DNA of 64,000 nt from Pegea sp. RAD2-039. Taxonomy: Eukaryota; Chordata; Thaliacea; Salpida; Salpidae. The DNA lies in assembly GCA_034620365.1 (NCBI GenBank), contig JAQGEQ010000380.1:2356001-2420000 (forward strand). The letters are read 5' to 3'. The translations under genes and the position numbers were made by a program. This document shows, piece by piece, positions 12,390-25,653 of the stretch (positions within the stretch are counted from its first letter, which is position 1; each line of letters starts with the position of its first letter). The notes under the pieces are model-generated. The model was not told where the DNA came from. It worked only from the letters and a program-made list of their open reading frames with translations, and ran no database searches.

Positions 12390-15300
12390 AACAGAGATAA
12401 TAAAGTATTTATAATTTATTTTTTAATCTGGTGTTGAAGCCTAAACCTAAATGAAGTTAGATTAGGACAAATATTAAATCAATATTAAATACTATATATA
12501 TTATTTTATATTATCAATATTAAATGTAAGACAAATAGATAATCAATATTTAAGTTGATAAAATCATAAATAGCAGATAAATAGGAGTAAGAATAGTACT
12601 TTGAAACAACTTCAAGCAAACATTTTTCAAATTTTTATTCATCAAAAGAAAAAGCAGAAATTAAAAAATGAGTATACTCAGCAGCTTGAAGTACATTTGC
12701 TAATAGTCAGTTCATAAAAATCAAAAGCTTCTAACATGATATATATAGGTTGTATTAAAAGCATATATTTATATAAAATGTTTATATAAAATCCAAAGAC
12801 TTTATTATAAGCTTAAACAACCTCAAAAAAAACTTATTAATCTTACTTAACAACTAAAGAGGTTGCATAAAAATGTTATTAAGAAATGATAGTTTAGTTT
12901 AAATAATAATAAAAGTTTCAACACTTTTCATCAAAAATACATAATAATAACGTTAGAATTAAATTAATTCGAAACTAAAACTTAAACAGGACATTTAGAA
13001 AAGAAAAAAGTATTAAATGCATATCAAATAAGGATATCAAAAATAAATGTGATATAACTTTTAAAATGTCTTATCTGTTTAAGTTTTTAGAATTTAAATA
13101 ACTGAAGCGAAAAAGTTTAAAAACTTAAACTTGATAATATGTTTTTAGTATTACTACAACAAAATATTTTATAAACTAACTTTTATTTATATAAAACAGT
13201 TTATAAAAACAGATATTGTAGTAGACAACAAAAATAGTTGGTAAGATAACTTAAAGTTAATAATTAGGTAAAAATAAGATTACTTTTTAAAAGTATGCTG
13301 AAAATCAAAGTTATAAACTTTATATAAACTTTAGTTAAACCAATAAAGTTTTACAAAATATATAAAATTTATAAAAAATAATAAAATTAAATGAAAAATA
13401 ATAATTTCTCTCATTTTTAATTAAGTAATTGAATAACTAAAAAACAATACAAACACTATTTATGTAAAGTCGACTAAGTAGTATAAGGAAAAAAAAACTT
13501 AATAACTATTTTTATCTAAAATTCATCAGTACAGTTAAACCATCAAACCAAAAATTATATAAAACTATCTAAAACAACTGAAATAATAAGAACAATGAAA
13601 TCTTTCAAAAATATAAAACCTAAAATATACTTAACTATTTTCATTTTGACTAAGAAAATAAAAACTATTAAAAAAAAATATACTTTCAAAACATGATAAA
13701 AATGGGCCTTTTGTACTACAAAAAGTAAATAGGCTTTATATATTATGCTTTAAGCACATATCTATTAAAGATAATCAATTTTTTAAATGATAAAAATACT
13801 TTCCAATCTAAAATTTTTTAAATTATTAAAATAAATATCTATAAAAATCCTATTACTCAAAAGCCATATTTCAAAAACAACATTCAAACGTTTTTTAAGC
13901 AAAACTATATTAAACAAACAATATTAAAAAGTTCATAATATTGTGAAAAAACATGTTTGACAGATAAATAACTTTAACATACTAAATAAAAGCTTGCCAA
14001 AATCTAAATGCTTATTCGTTTCTACATTGAACTAAACTTTTCAAAATATTCAAATTATTTATCACAATTTTCCATGATGAAGATGATAAAAACATTTAAA
14101 TCATAAAATAATATCAGAATGTTTTTTTCTGTACCTGAAATTACTTTGGATCTACTAAACTATAAGATGTAATTCATTACAAACATATATACTACAAAAA
14201 TAGTTTATTCTATCTAACAGAAATTAGTATCTAAACAAACCATTATGAGCAAAAACGTTAAAGTTACATTTAAAGAAATATAAGTCTTATTGTGAACAAT
14301 TTAAAGTCGGCCAAATTGTAGTTAAAAACAACGTTTTGAAGAATAGCTTGAATAAAAGAATCAGAAATCTAAAATGGTCAATATACAAAATGCTTTAAGA
14401 ATTTTAAATATGGGCGAAGAAATTCTTTTCCCAATCAAAATTACTATCTTCTTACGAAACATTATTTTATTAGTAATATTTTTCACATTATGTTGATAAA
14501 GATTAATATTTTTATCCAAACTGAGCTAACAAAAATGTCTTACTTAGAATAAACAAAAAGTCAAACCTACCCTTATTCACAGTTTAATATTCTAGTATAT
14601 TTGTGAAATTGCCAGTGGTTATCCCTTTAGCTTAAAGCTGCAAGTATCATTGTGTTTAATGAATATGTCATATCTAAAAAATTGTGCAAGTAAAAATATA
14701 AAAGATAATTTTCTTTTAATGTTAATAAAATTAAACATTTTTTAATGCTATTTTTGTTTAGTTAAAAATAAAACACAAATTATATCATAAAAGGTTGTTG
14801 TGTTTGAAAACTTTTTTAAATTATAGTTTTCAGTTTTACTTATTCATATAAACGTGAAGACTGTTTTTAAACTATTAGTAAAATAAAGCACATTGTTATT
14901 AAGTCGAATATTATTAGTATTGGCAAATGGTCAACACTATTTAACAAAGCTCATAAAGAAATCAAATCCATTTATTTGTATAAATAAAGTACAAATTTGA
15001 CTTTAAAAATTCTTGCTAAAAAAACTCCTTCTGAAAAAGTATTTTATTTGTCGAACCATTCTGTCCTATGGTGATAGAAAGGTTGCTGAAAAATTATTAC
15101 CTAATATTTTGAGTATTGTAGAACTACAGAAAGATGTTAAACTTTAAACCATATTGACTATATACCAATTTTTGCACTTGAGTCAAAAGTAGTAATTCAG
15201 TTGCTCTATTTAAGCTTAAACTGCTAAAAAGTTAATATTAAAACTAGTTTTGTAGCTATTGGAATTGTTTATTTTTTAAACCTTTTACAGTAGTTGTAAC

Positions 15301-15605
15301 TATTTTACGTTTTTATATTTGTAACCTTTTAATTTGTAACCTTTGTTGAAAAGTGATGGTATTCTTCCTCAGCTACAAACTTGTCGAAACTTGGTTTAAT
15401 CATTCAGTTATTGTAATTAATATTAACTTAAATAAATAATTTAGTTATAGAAAGTAATGCCTTACCACTAAAATTTAACAAACTTCAAAGGAGAGTGAGG
15501 TTATTTTTGTTAGGATGATAAATATGTAAAAAGCTCAGATAGTGAAGATCAGAAGATGAAGATTAGATCGAGACAGATATGAGGATTACATGAAAGTTGT
15601 CTTAC
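12390..15605. other. AT-rich interval upstream of the RhoGEF start, no gene seen
   Basis: No open frame with splice signals or recognisable protein similarity was found on either strand. The DNA is rich in A and T runs with stops in all frames. It should contain the RhoGEF promoter and any 5' non-coding exon. If the coding exon at 15606-15720 is an alternative first exon of that gene, this whole stretch is intron for that transcript. Confidence 0.4.
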
Positions 15606-15720
15606 CTTTGATAATCTCTAATTCCATTGTCAATTCTAGAAAGATCTTTTTTTTATTAAACTTAAGTTCATTACGATCTTTTAAAGCTTTTGTAAAGTAA
15701 TCAATTCTTTTGTAAGCCAT
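15606..15720 (-). CDS. isolated N-terminal coding exon, possible alternative first exon of the RhoGEF
   Basis: An ATG at 15720-15718 opens 38 codons ending in phase 1 at a good 5' splice site (AAAG|GTAAGA at 15606/15605). The peptide begins MAYKRIDYFTKALKDRN and continues with KKKIFLELTMELEIIK. This is a charged, helix-friendly, possibly coiled-coil sequence with protein-like composition in otherwise non-coding surroundings. No following exon of its own was recognised in the next 3.2 kb. Its phase-1 end is compatible with RhoGEF exon 3 (starting at 11219), which would make it an alternative first exon. It could equally begin an unrelated short gene. I recognise no family. Confidence 0.45.
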
Positions 15721-18700
15721 TACTTATCGCAATGAATATATTTTCCATCAATAAGTTAAATCAGCCGGTTTTTAAACGATGTCTGTAACACTTATAGAAC
15801 AAAAATTATAATTTTTTGATTTACTGTAGCTGTTAATTACTACAACTTAAACATAAGAGTTAATAACTAATCATTCATACAAGTCATAAATAATATATTT
15901 TAAACTGGGGTTGTGTCTCCAAAATTAGTCAATAAAATAGATCTAGAAAATTTGGAAAGGGTTTCTAAGGGCTTCAAAAGATGATACAGTTTTACTTTAT
16001 AATAAGCAAACCTATTAACGCTGATTCGTATATAAATTTATTGCGATACTTTAATTAGTATAGATACTTTGCTTAATAACTAAACTAATCATTAAGATTG
16101 ATTTTTAACTTTACAAAAAAGACTGTAATATTTCTAGTAATAACTAGTTAAAAAGGTTAAGTAGCTAGATTAAGTTGCTACAAATTGCAAAAGCTTAAGA
16201 AATCTGAAACTACTTTAAGATTGAAATCGACTACTGAGCCAGTTAAACAGTTTTATGTTGCAAAAATTATAGCAATCAGTAGGAAAAATAATATTTAAGT
16301 TCAACCTTAAAAAAAATTGAACCACATAAACAAAGTTATTTACTTTCTTCCGATAATTTAATCTTGATGTGCAAGATGAAACCTTTCTACTTGAGACTGC
16401 TACTAAAAATTAGTACATTAAATGCATACTGTTTGATTGTAAACTTCATTTTGAATTGCAGTCATAAATTAATGAATCAAAAATTAGTGTTTTTATATAA
16501 TGGTATAAATTATATTTTAATTCATTTAATATACTCTAAAAATGTTATAATATTTAAGTTACAATAATATCAATTATTCAAAATTATTTTAGGATGAACA
16601 GAAAATAATCAAATGTAAAACTTTAAGATAAAATCTTTTATATCATGAAATTATTTACAAATACTGTTTAAAGATTTTGCTTATCTTAACAAACTGAAAT
16701 TAGCAAACTGGGACTGGTTTCCAACAAATATTTTAGCTAAGGTGCTTTTGATATGGTGAAATCAATTACAGTTTAACTATTTTTTTATTTGTTAAAACAT
16801 CTTAAATTTTAACTGACAAACATGAAACCAACACAAAAATATGACCACAAAATTGTTAAATATTTTATTTTGTATGAAGTTTCAATTATAAAATTTGCTC
16901 GATATTTATATATATACTGTATTTCGTTCATAAGTAGCGTCTTAACTGTATAAACTCGATTTATTCATTATTTCAATTAAAACGCTTCTCATAATTTAAG
17001 TTAAAATATCAAATTTTAAACCAGAATGGAAATTTAAAATTTACAAAAACAAGAGCCGAATAATTACTTTATATTACATTTATAAGAAAACTTTGCAAAT
17101 AATCTTGAATCCGATTAAATTCTTAAGTGTCAAATGAAGTAATAAAAAATCAAATAAAACTTAAAAGATCATATTGAAGTTTCTTATTGAAAACTTATAA
17201 TAAGAAAAAATTCATAAGAAAAATAATTTTAGAATCTTTTTTTTGTTACCAATTTTCAAAATCTTCTTATATCACTACTCTTGCATTAGTTCTTTTCTAA
17301 TGTAGTTCTAAATACTATTAAAAAATTCTTTAAATTGATTAAGTGATTGCTTATTATGATATTAATCTCAGTTATATATTTCTTTGATGTTCCCATATAA
17401 TTTTTATTTAAAATTTACTGAACAAATGCGTATTTAAATTAAAACTAATAAATCAAGTTTATAGAATTAATCTTTACATAATTTGAAATTATTTTTAAAG
17501 TTATAAAATAAATCAAATAAGAATTTTCACCATGCTAAGTTAAATAGAAATAGTGAAGTATATGCTAATAAGTCAAACTTGACAGATTTAATAAGTTTTA
17601 TTTAGAGCATCCATTATTCATTCACCTTTGTAGTGATAGAGACGTAAAGTTTATAAATCTTTTATCTATTCTAGAGATAAACCTTTGATAAATCCAAGCT
17701 AAATTCACAGTCAATTTTGTATAAATGATTCACATACTTCTGTAAACATCAAACAAAGAGCTATTTCATTACTGAAAAATGTGAACTTATGTAAGATGAA
17801 CATCTATTGTTTGAACCACCAAAAATACCTTCAAGTAAAAAAAACTATTTTGCTTAAAATATTCAACAAAAATACTTCATTAATCTTTCTGCACTAACTG
17901 TATAACCAACAAGTCGAAAATAAAATAGAAAATAAAACTAATGATGCAAGGTGAAAAATTTTGGGTGTAATTAAAAGATGATTTACTACTTATCAAATCA
18001 ATTACAAAATCTGCTAATGTCACTTAATCATTATTTCAAAAATTCAAAATGGTGAGCTTCAATTACTAATAAGATATAAATAAATTTCATCAAAATATAT
18101 TTTAAGAATCTCCATTGTAAAATTCAGCTACAATCTGCCAATAAAAATAAGATTTAAAGTCATAAAGTAATATTTAAAATATAAAATTTGGAAGCAAAAA
18201 TATACGCAAGAACCTCAATATATTTTACATACTACGGAAACTAGTATTGATAGATCTACTTGCAATTATCAAATTTTCATACCTTACATTTTTTATCTTT
18301 CATAGATGGAATCTTTCAAAAAAAATTCTTTAATTGGTCTATTTATAAATATCAAAGAAGCTGCACTTAAAACAGCAAGCGTTACTTTAGCGGTGACCAC
18401 AGAACCGGTCTAGTTTGTTGATTTATATATTCTGAAATGAAGAACTTTGCAGGTAATTTCTATAAGATGATTAAAACAGCTCAGTTAGGTATAAAGCTGT
18501 GCTGATGTCGGTACAAAACCAATATAAGTGCCAAAAACAAATTCTTTATTAAACCACAATTGGTCAATCGAATGATCACAAAGATATCTTTAAAAATATA
18601 TACAGAACAAAGTTGGTCTATAATTGACTCTCTCTTACTTATCAGAAAGGGTTTTAAAGATTAGAATTGAAATGAAAGCAAAGATGCAGAAATTTACTTC

Positions 18701-21700
18701 TGTCACAACTGAAACCATTGAAATAAATAAATAAGATTTAAACGAAATTAAGATTTTCATTTCTTTGAAAGTTATAAATGTTTTGATAAAATTTAAGTTA
18801 GATTTTTTGATAACATTTAAGTAATGTTAAAATTATTTCATAAAGTAACTATTTAAAACTAACTGTAATTGTAACTGATAACATAATTACAACCAGTTAA
18901 ATTATTTTTAAGATAAATTGAGTAAAATTCAAGTTATTTTTGTATAGAATACATGATATTGAGTAATGTTTTACATGATTACTCATAAGTTACATAAATT
19001 TACTAAATGACTTCATTTTATGTTAGAAGCAATGCGGCGATAGATTCTGCTGAAAAACCGGTAGAACTGGTTTAAACTTCGGTGGTAACTAAATCTCAAG
19101 GAAAGCTAGTTACATCGTGACATGTAGCCAATAGATCAACTAATCAGGATTAGTGTCTTTCTAAAAGTTCTCTTTAAAATCTTTTACGGCAAAATGTATG
19201 TTTTTCAAAAGCCTATATAATTGCTGTAGTCAAAATCACCTGGAAGATTACTTGGTAAGATGTAACAGACTCTGTACACCAAATATTATTCTTAACTTCC
19301 TATATGACCAACTAAAACGTACTTAAGATGAAGAATTATGAGACCTTGTGTGGGAAGTTTAGGCAGAAAATCATTTTAAAGTATTTTCTTAGATACATTA
19401 ATGTTTAAATATTTGATTCATTTTCTTACTCGATGTACAAACAATTATGATACAACGAAAGCTTTCTTTCTTAATTTTAATGGATTCATAAAAAATTATC
19501 TGACTATTTTATATTTATACTCCATTTTCAAAAATATTTAAAAGTTTTATAATACCACTTTTAAATCATCTATCGTTTCCATTGAAGTGTTTTTTTTCTT
19601 CTACTTACTACCTTGTCAAATTGCTTTCAGTATTATCTGGACAATAATAGATCTACAAACAATTGAAGTTTTTAACCACTGATTATAAATATGCAGTTCT
19701 ACTCGATTTTTCTTTAAAGTAGAGAAAATTTCCAAAGTTGATTTTACCTGATTAAAATTAAAAAAAGATTTATTTGTTGATTAGCAGAGAAATTTATTTG
19801 GAACAAAGTTATTTTTAACTTTTTAAAACCCTTATTCTCTTTTTCACTTTTGTTGACAATATTTTAAAAACTCTACATCATTGAAAAAGATATAAACTTC
19901 TCATAAGTGAGTATACAAAATATTTTTAAAAGGTAACTCTTATTATTTATACACCATGTAATTAATATAAAATTGTTTGAAAGTTAACTTTAATATGATT
20001 AATTTTTATTTTTTCTATAATCACTCATCAAATTGCCAAATTTTTTGTAGTAAAGCAAAAATTTTAACTTTATCTTAAAGTACGTTTTGAGGTTTTTAGA
20101 AAACAAAATATAAAACAGCATTGTTAAATTTCAAGTCTTTAACTTTTCTCTATTCTTCTTTGAAATGACGATGACACGATTTTTGTTTACTATTAACGAT
20201 TTTTACTTAAGTTTGAAATTCCAATTTGATTTTAATTTATTTTTTCATTTTGACCAAAAATTTCTCTTTAAATTCTCTGTCTTTTCGTTTTTTTTTTGTA
20301 ATGCAGCAGCTTTTAGTTTGTACTTTTTAAAGTAGCTACCAAAGCACAAAAAATAAACCACAAAATAAATTTCTGATATAAGTCACTAATAAAAGTTAAG
20401 TTTCTTTTCTAGTCATCTTTGCTCACTTGAAAACATACATAATAGTGTTTTTATAGAAAAACTGATTGAACATATATTTGAAGACTTACATAAGCAAAAT
20501 GAAGAGAAATCACACCTCTTAATATTGTTCTTAACAACTTCAATTATAAATTGATGGAATTATACCACTCATTATACAACAGTTTATTAAATGCGTCCTG
20601 TAAATGATTTTCTCATCGATAAGTTTCAGAAACTTGTAACAACATTTTGAGATCGACAGCAAATCTAAATGTTAAGACTTTTTCTTAATTGTAAAACACA
20701 ATTTTGTTACTTATTGTATTTAAATTATTCATTCTGATTTAATTTCAAGATTTTTTAAAGCGATAAATCACAAATAAAAATTGAATTTTAAACTGAAAAT
20801 GATATTATAAAATGTGATGAGAACTAAAACTTAACCAAAGATTTAATTATTCAGTTAAATAAAGTTTATATATACCTTTGAAAACATTCTGATCAATATC
20901 TATTAGTAAGAAAGTATTGAATAAGCAGATAACACTTTAAAACAACAAACAAAACTTAGATAAAAAGCTTATTATAAAAGTACCATTTTAGTATCTTTTT
21001 TTTCTATTATTACGTTTAAAATCTTCCAAAAATATGATTTTAGTAAGTTGTACGTCGATAAATTTCTTAAAAATTATTTAAGTAAAGAATAAAAATTAAT
21101 GGTATCAGTTATATCAGCTTTTGTTTTTTTGGAGTCTGTAAATTTATATTTTCGTTTTTAAAAGTAAAGAATTTTACTTAAGAAATAATAAGTCTGGTAA
21201 AAATTGATAAATCGTTTTTTAAATTATATGCTCGGAATTACTGTAATGTGGAAGTCACTAAAAATTCTAAAAATAATTTTTAAATGGTAAATAAATCAAA
21301 GCTTAAAATCCTAAAAAAAAATTCTAAACTAAATATAGGCAATACTTTTAAAAGTCAAATTTAAAAGATAAAGAAAATAATCCTTTTAAAATATTAGATT
21401 CATTCATCTTTTTGATGACAAATACTTCGGTAAATAATTGGTAAATCTAACTTAATGATAAATAAGCAAGTTATTTTGTGGTAGTTATTTCTATACTTCT
21501 GAAAAAACTTATAGTTCTTAAATACTCTAGAAACATTAATCAAAGAGCTTTTTAATTACTAAAATATTTAATTTGATATTTAATTAATATTAAACAATCA
21601 AATATTTAAACAATTTCGTTAAAAATCAAAAAAATACCTCTGTAAAGAATATAATTTAGCAAAAGTATTTCAACATTTTAACGTATTTAGGCCTTTCTAC

Positions 21701-23344
21701 ACAAACATTGATAATTAAAGAAAACCGCATCTTTGTAAAATGTCATAGGCATTTTTCAAGATATTCATCAATAGTTTGTTTTAAGATTTATGAAGTTTTT
21801 ACAAATTTCTTAGCATACTTTTTTGAAAAACTTTGCTGATTTCTTTACAATAGTTAGCTGAATGTAGAGGCTTGAATCGTTAAGCTACATAATATCTTTA
21901 ACCTTTAAATTACCTCATTGCTTAGCCATATAAACAGACACGTTACTCAAATATCATTTAGAGTTAATTTCATTTTGGAACACACCTAAATTCTTTCGTG
22001 AAGCTTACTAAAAATTCAGATTTTACGATCATGAAACTAAGATGTTTTATCTTCAATAAAACTCTTATACCAGATATTTTGTCATCCAAATATGATTTAA
22101 ACTCTTAATTAATAATTAATTTCTTTTTATTTAAATAAATGACAATATCGAGTTTCTTCAGTTGCATTGTAAAATGTCTGTTCTAAAGTAAGAATTCTGA
22201 TTGTCATTTTAGATGAAAGAATTTTGTTTATAATTCACTTTATATTTAAAAGTATGCTAAATAAAATAACGGTTTCGCAAATAGTCTTCTTCAATATTTC
22301 TTAGAAACATGATTTTCTTCTTAAGCTGTATTTCAAATTCCATTTGATCGTCTCACGTTTGATTGAAGTTTGTCTTTAAGTTCATCTTGAAGTTTCTCGA
22401 CTTTTTGAAAGATTCAATTTACTTCTTATGATAACTTATAAAAAGTTACCCACTTAAACTGCTGATATTATTACAATGTATGAATAGTAATTAGATTACT
22501 GAAATATAATAAAAAAACGGTGTTTGTATTAAGCGTTCTTTCGAATTTATATGCTTCCCAGTAGTCTGTTCATTAAGCAAATATTTCATTCAGACACAAT
22601 TTGTATCAAAGAATAACTTTAATAGAGTATCTTTCAAGTATCTTTTTCATAGTAATTGCAGTTGAATCATCGATTCGAAAGTTACACTCATTAAGCTTTA
22701 TAAGCGATTCAAAATGAAGCAAATCTGTCGACTTTACAAAAAATTCAACCGATTTTGTTTAAACATAAGTTACGCTTAAAAATAGAGTACTTAACGCAGT
22801 TAGAACATTTTTAAACGCTTTTAAGCACTATTTCTAAGGCTTGTGAGATATATTTTTTATGATTTTTATATCTCAATTTAGCAGACAGAAAATGTATACC
22901 TGTCAGAAAGGTTTAATTTAACATTTATCGTTTTCCTTTTAAGTGACGTTTGAATATGATTCGCTGATTTCATCATACTTCTAAACAAGTACACATTGGT
23001 TTTGCTGTTAAGCGTAAAATATATATCAAATATTATCTAATGATGTGATATCATTTTTAATATATTCTTAGAGTAATACATACTTGTTTATTAAAGCTAG
23101 CTTTTCAAAAAATAACTGTTTAAAATTTATGAATTGAAAGCAAATTAAAAAAAAATCTTAAATTGATACCTAATTTGTTAATTATATTAAAAATAAAATC
23201 AATAAATAAAACTGCAAGTTAAGAGATATTCTGTAATTTTTTAAGTAAAAAAACATTAAATTTTCAAGTTAAAAACGGTAAATGTTACCTAATAAAAATA
23301 CAATGAATTTTGTACATACAAAAGAAAAATATCTTAAAAAGAAT
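15721..23344. other. 7.6-kb AT-rich interval without recognisable gene
   Basis: Only short, unsupported frames occur, such as 67 codons at 16364-16567 (plus) consisting of low-complexity hydrophobic AT-derived residues. A diverged local duplication of TTGATAA/ATTTAAGT-type words is visible near 18780-18850. Two less AT-rich spots near 18380-18420 and 19030-19130 share short ACCGGT-containing words but do not align convincingly. I see nothing else to annotate. Confidence 0.4.
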
Positions 23345-25653
23345 TTAAGTCGTAAATGTAGTTACAGTTTCAGAATTTCTATCTTCAAACTTCAAATTTG
23401 AGCTTGGTTGAATTAATTCTATCTGAAGTTGAAAGTTTCTGATCTGACAGAGCTCAAACGTGAGCGAAAATACAAAAATGATGGAGGAGTAGATAAGAAT
23501 CCATTCAGAGATCGTGGGAAAGTTTTTACTCAGAATCCCCAATTTCTGTAATTACAAAGTTTAGCAAAAAGTAAAAAGATTAGAAATTATTATTGTAGTA
23601 AGCATTTTTTATACACGTCAGTATATCAATCATTATTTTGTTCATTTGAGTAAAATACTTGCTACTTTAAAAAGTTAGATTATAAATTAGCTTTCAACAT
23701 TTATTTACAATATTTATGCGGAAACTAAATAGTGAAATATTTGACGTATGCAAACGTCAGTATACTTGTTGGCAATTTATTAATGAGAGCTTAAATAAAA
23801 CAGTCTTTAGAACATAAAATTTCAAGCCTCAAAATAGCATTGTTTAAAATATTTTTGAAACCAAAAGTCTACATTAGAAGCTTATAGTATATTCAGTCAC
23901 ACTTATTGAAAATCAATTGATAAAAATTACTCACATATAAAAGTAAAGATAGTCCAACTGGATTTAGTAAAATATTTGTCAAGAAAAATGTTTCACTTAG
24001 AATATTAAAAAGACATAAAAATGAAGCTTTTAATTCAAAAAGTTGATAATAAATAGAATATTTGTAATTATGGTTATGGAAATAACATTATACAATTAAT
24101 ATCTTGAAAAGGATACAAAACAAGAATGAAGCAGTAGCAGTAGAGACTGTAATAATCCGAAATAAAAACAGATTCTTCTGTTTTGTGAAATATGACAAAT
24201 GTTTATATGTAATATAAACATTTAACCAACTGTAAATAATTATACAAGCGAAAGCTACAACTGCTCCCATAATGTGAAGAATAGTTACTGCAGGATACTG
24301 TGGAAAAAAGATAATCATATTTGTAAATATTTGTAAGGCTTCTAACAATCGTCTTAAATATCTGAATAGCTAAGTAAAATATATGATGTTTTTATTCAAG
24401 TTTAACAATGCTGTATAGACAGCATTTAAAATGAAATGAATATGAGTTGAAGTCAATACTTAAAAACTTGATTCTAAGCACACACTAACAAATTTAATTT
24501 TCTTTAAAGTGTAATTAGACTCCCGTTTTTGACATACTGATGTAGCAACAACCATTAGTTATATAAATAATTTAATATTTCAAAAAAGATGCTTAAAAGC
24601 ATAAGCGGTTACATTTTTTAAAAAATGTTTAGCAAAAATGTTATGCTTTCCGCTACCGTGCTTTGTTAGTGCATACTTTATGAAAACATTTTAGACTTAG
24701 TCAACTATTTTTTCATCATCTTTTAACTAGTTAGCATTTAAGCAATCATTAACAACCAATCATATTTTTTAAACAAACGGTTTTAGTACATCAAAACTAT
24801 TTTATCAGTTGCTCCCTTTGAGTAAATCCAAAGCTAACTCACCTGGAAAGACCCAACAACGATAATTCCTAAACAAGCTGTACTTCCAATTATCAATGAA
24901 ACTTTGTTTAGCTTTGATTTCACACTCCGGTAAATCAAATACCTATATACAATTAAAGAGTTTAAAAACATTTATTTGAATGTAAAAACGTTGCAAGCGT
25001 CAACAACTTTTAGCTTACCTGTAGTATAGTATTATTGCTAAAAATGTTATCATTGACGCAATGACTAGAAAAAATGTAAACAGACAGCTCTCTGGAGGGT
25101 AGCCGCCAGTGTCACTGACAAATGGCCATTTAGGGACGGATGGGACATTATGGTTTGAAAGAGCCCAACCATATCTAAAAAAAATTAATTATCAAGATAA
25201 TACAAATGAATGTACTTTTGTTAAAACTTTGACTACTTTACATGATGAATTTTTATCTAACACTTATTAATTTCCGGTGAGTAAAAATTCTAGAACAAAA
25301 TATTATCAGCTAAAAAAAGCCTTAAGGTAATAATTCGGTTGTATTCTTATTTTACTAAACAAAAGGGTTTAGTCATGTGACCGAATTTCTTTAATTTAAG
25401 ATTTACTAAATATAACAACAAAGATTACACTTAAACAAAATTATAGTTTTGTATCTACTTATTAAACTTTCTTAAATATCAAACTAAATTAGGCTGGTAA
25501 TGTCATGCTTACAAAACTTATTAACTTAATCTGTGCTCGTGTTCTAAGAATAAATTGAAACTTAAATAAAACGTACGTTATAAAAAACCCGATAGCCGAG
25601 CATAACACAAATGTAACAGGAAAGATAGCAAGTAATTTTCGAGTGTCGGTCAT
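23345..25653 (-). CDS. DRAM/FRAG1-family six-span membrane protein (autophagy modulator type), 245 aa
   Basis: Exons on the minus strand: 25653-25577, 25174-25019, 24942-24843, 24297-24094, 23545-23345. They join in frame to 738 nt (246 codons including TAA). Six hydrophobic segments are seen at about residues 7-26, 55-76, 89-108, 112-140, 155-178 and 190-210. The first extramembrane loop carries the family hallmark, FVSDTGGYPPESC, equivalent to the SDTG..PE.C motif of DRAM1/DRAM2. The second cytoplasmic turn (KSKLNKVSLIIGSTACLG) and the SEW at the last membrane segment also match the family. Length is close to the usual 235-270 aa. DRAM proteins sit in lysosomal and autophagic membranes and promote autophagy; this role is inferred from family membership. 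The loop between spans five and six is shorter than in vertebrate proteins, so a small exon in the 548-nt last intron (23546-24093) could be missing. The first donor could also lie a few bases off. Confidence 0.85.

Noticed and set aside
18380-19130. Possible repeat pair around ACCGGT words at ~18400 and ~19060
   Set aside because: Only short words match; neither direct nor inverted alignment extends.
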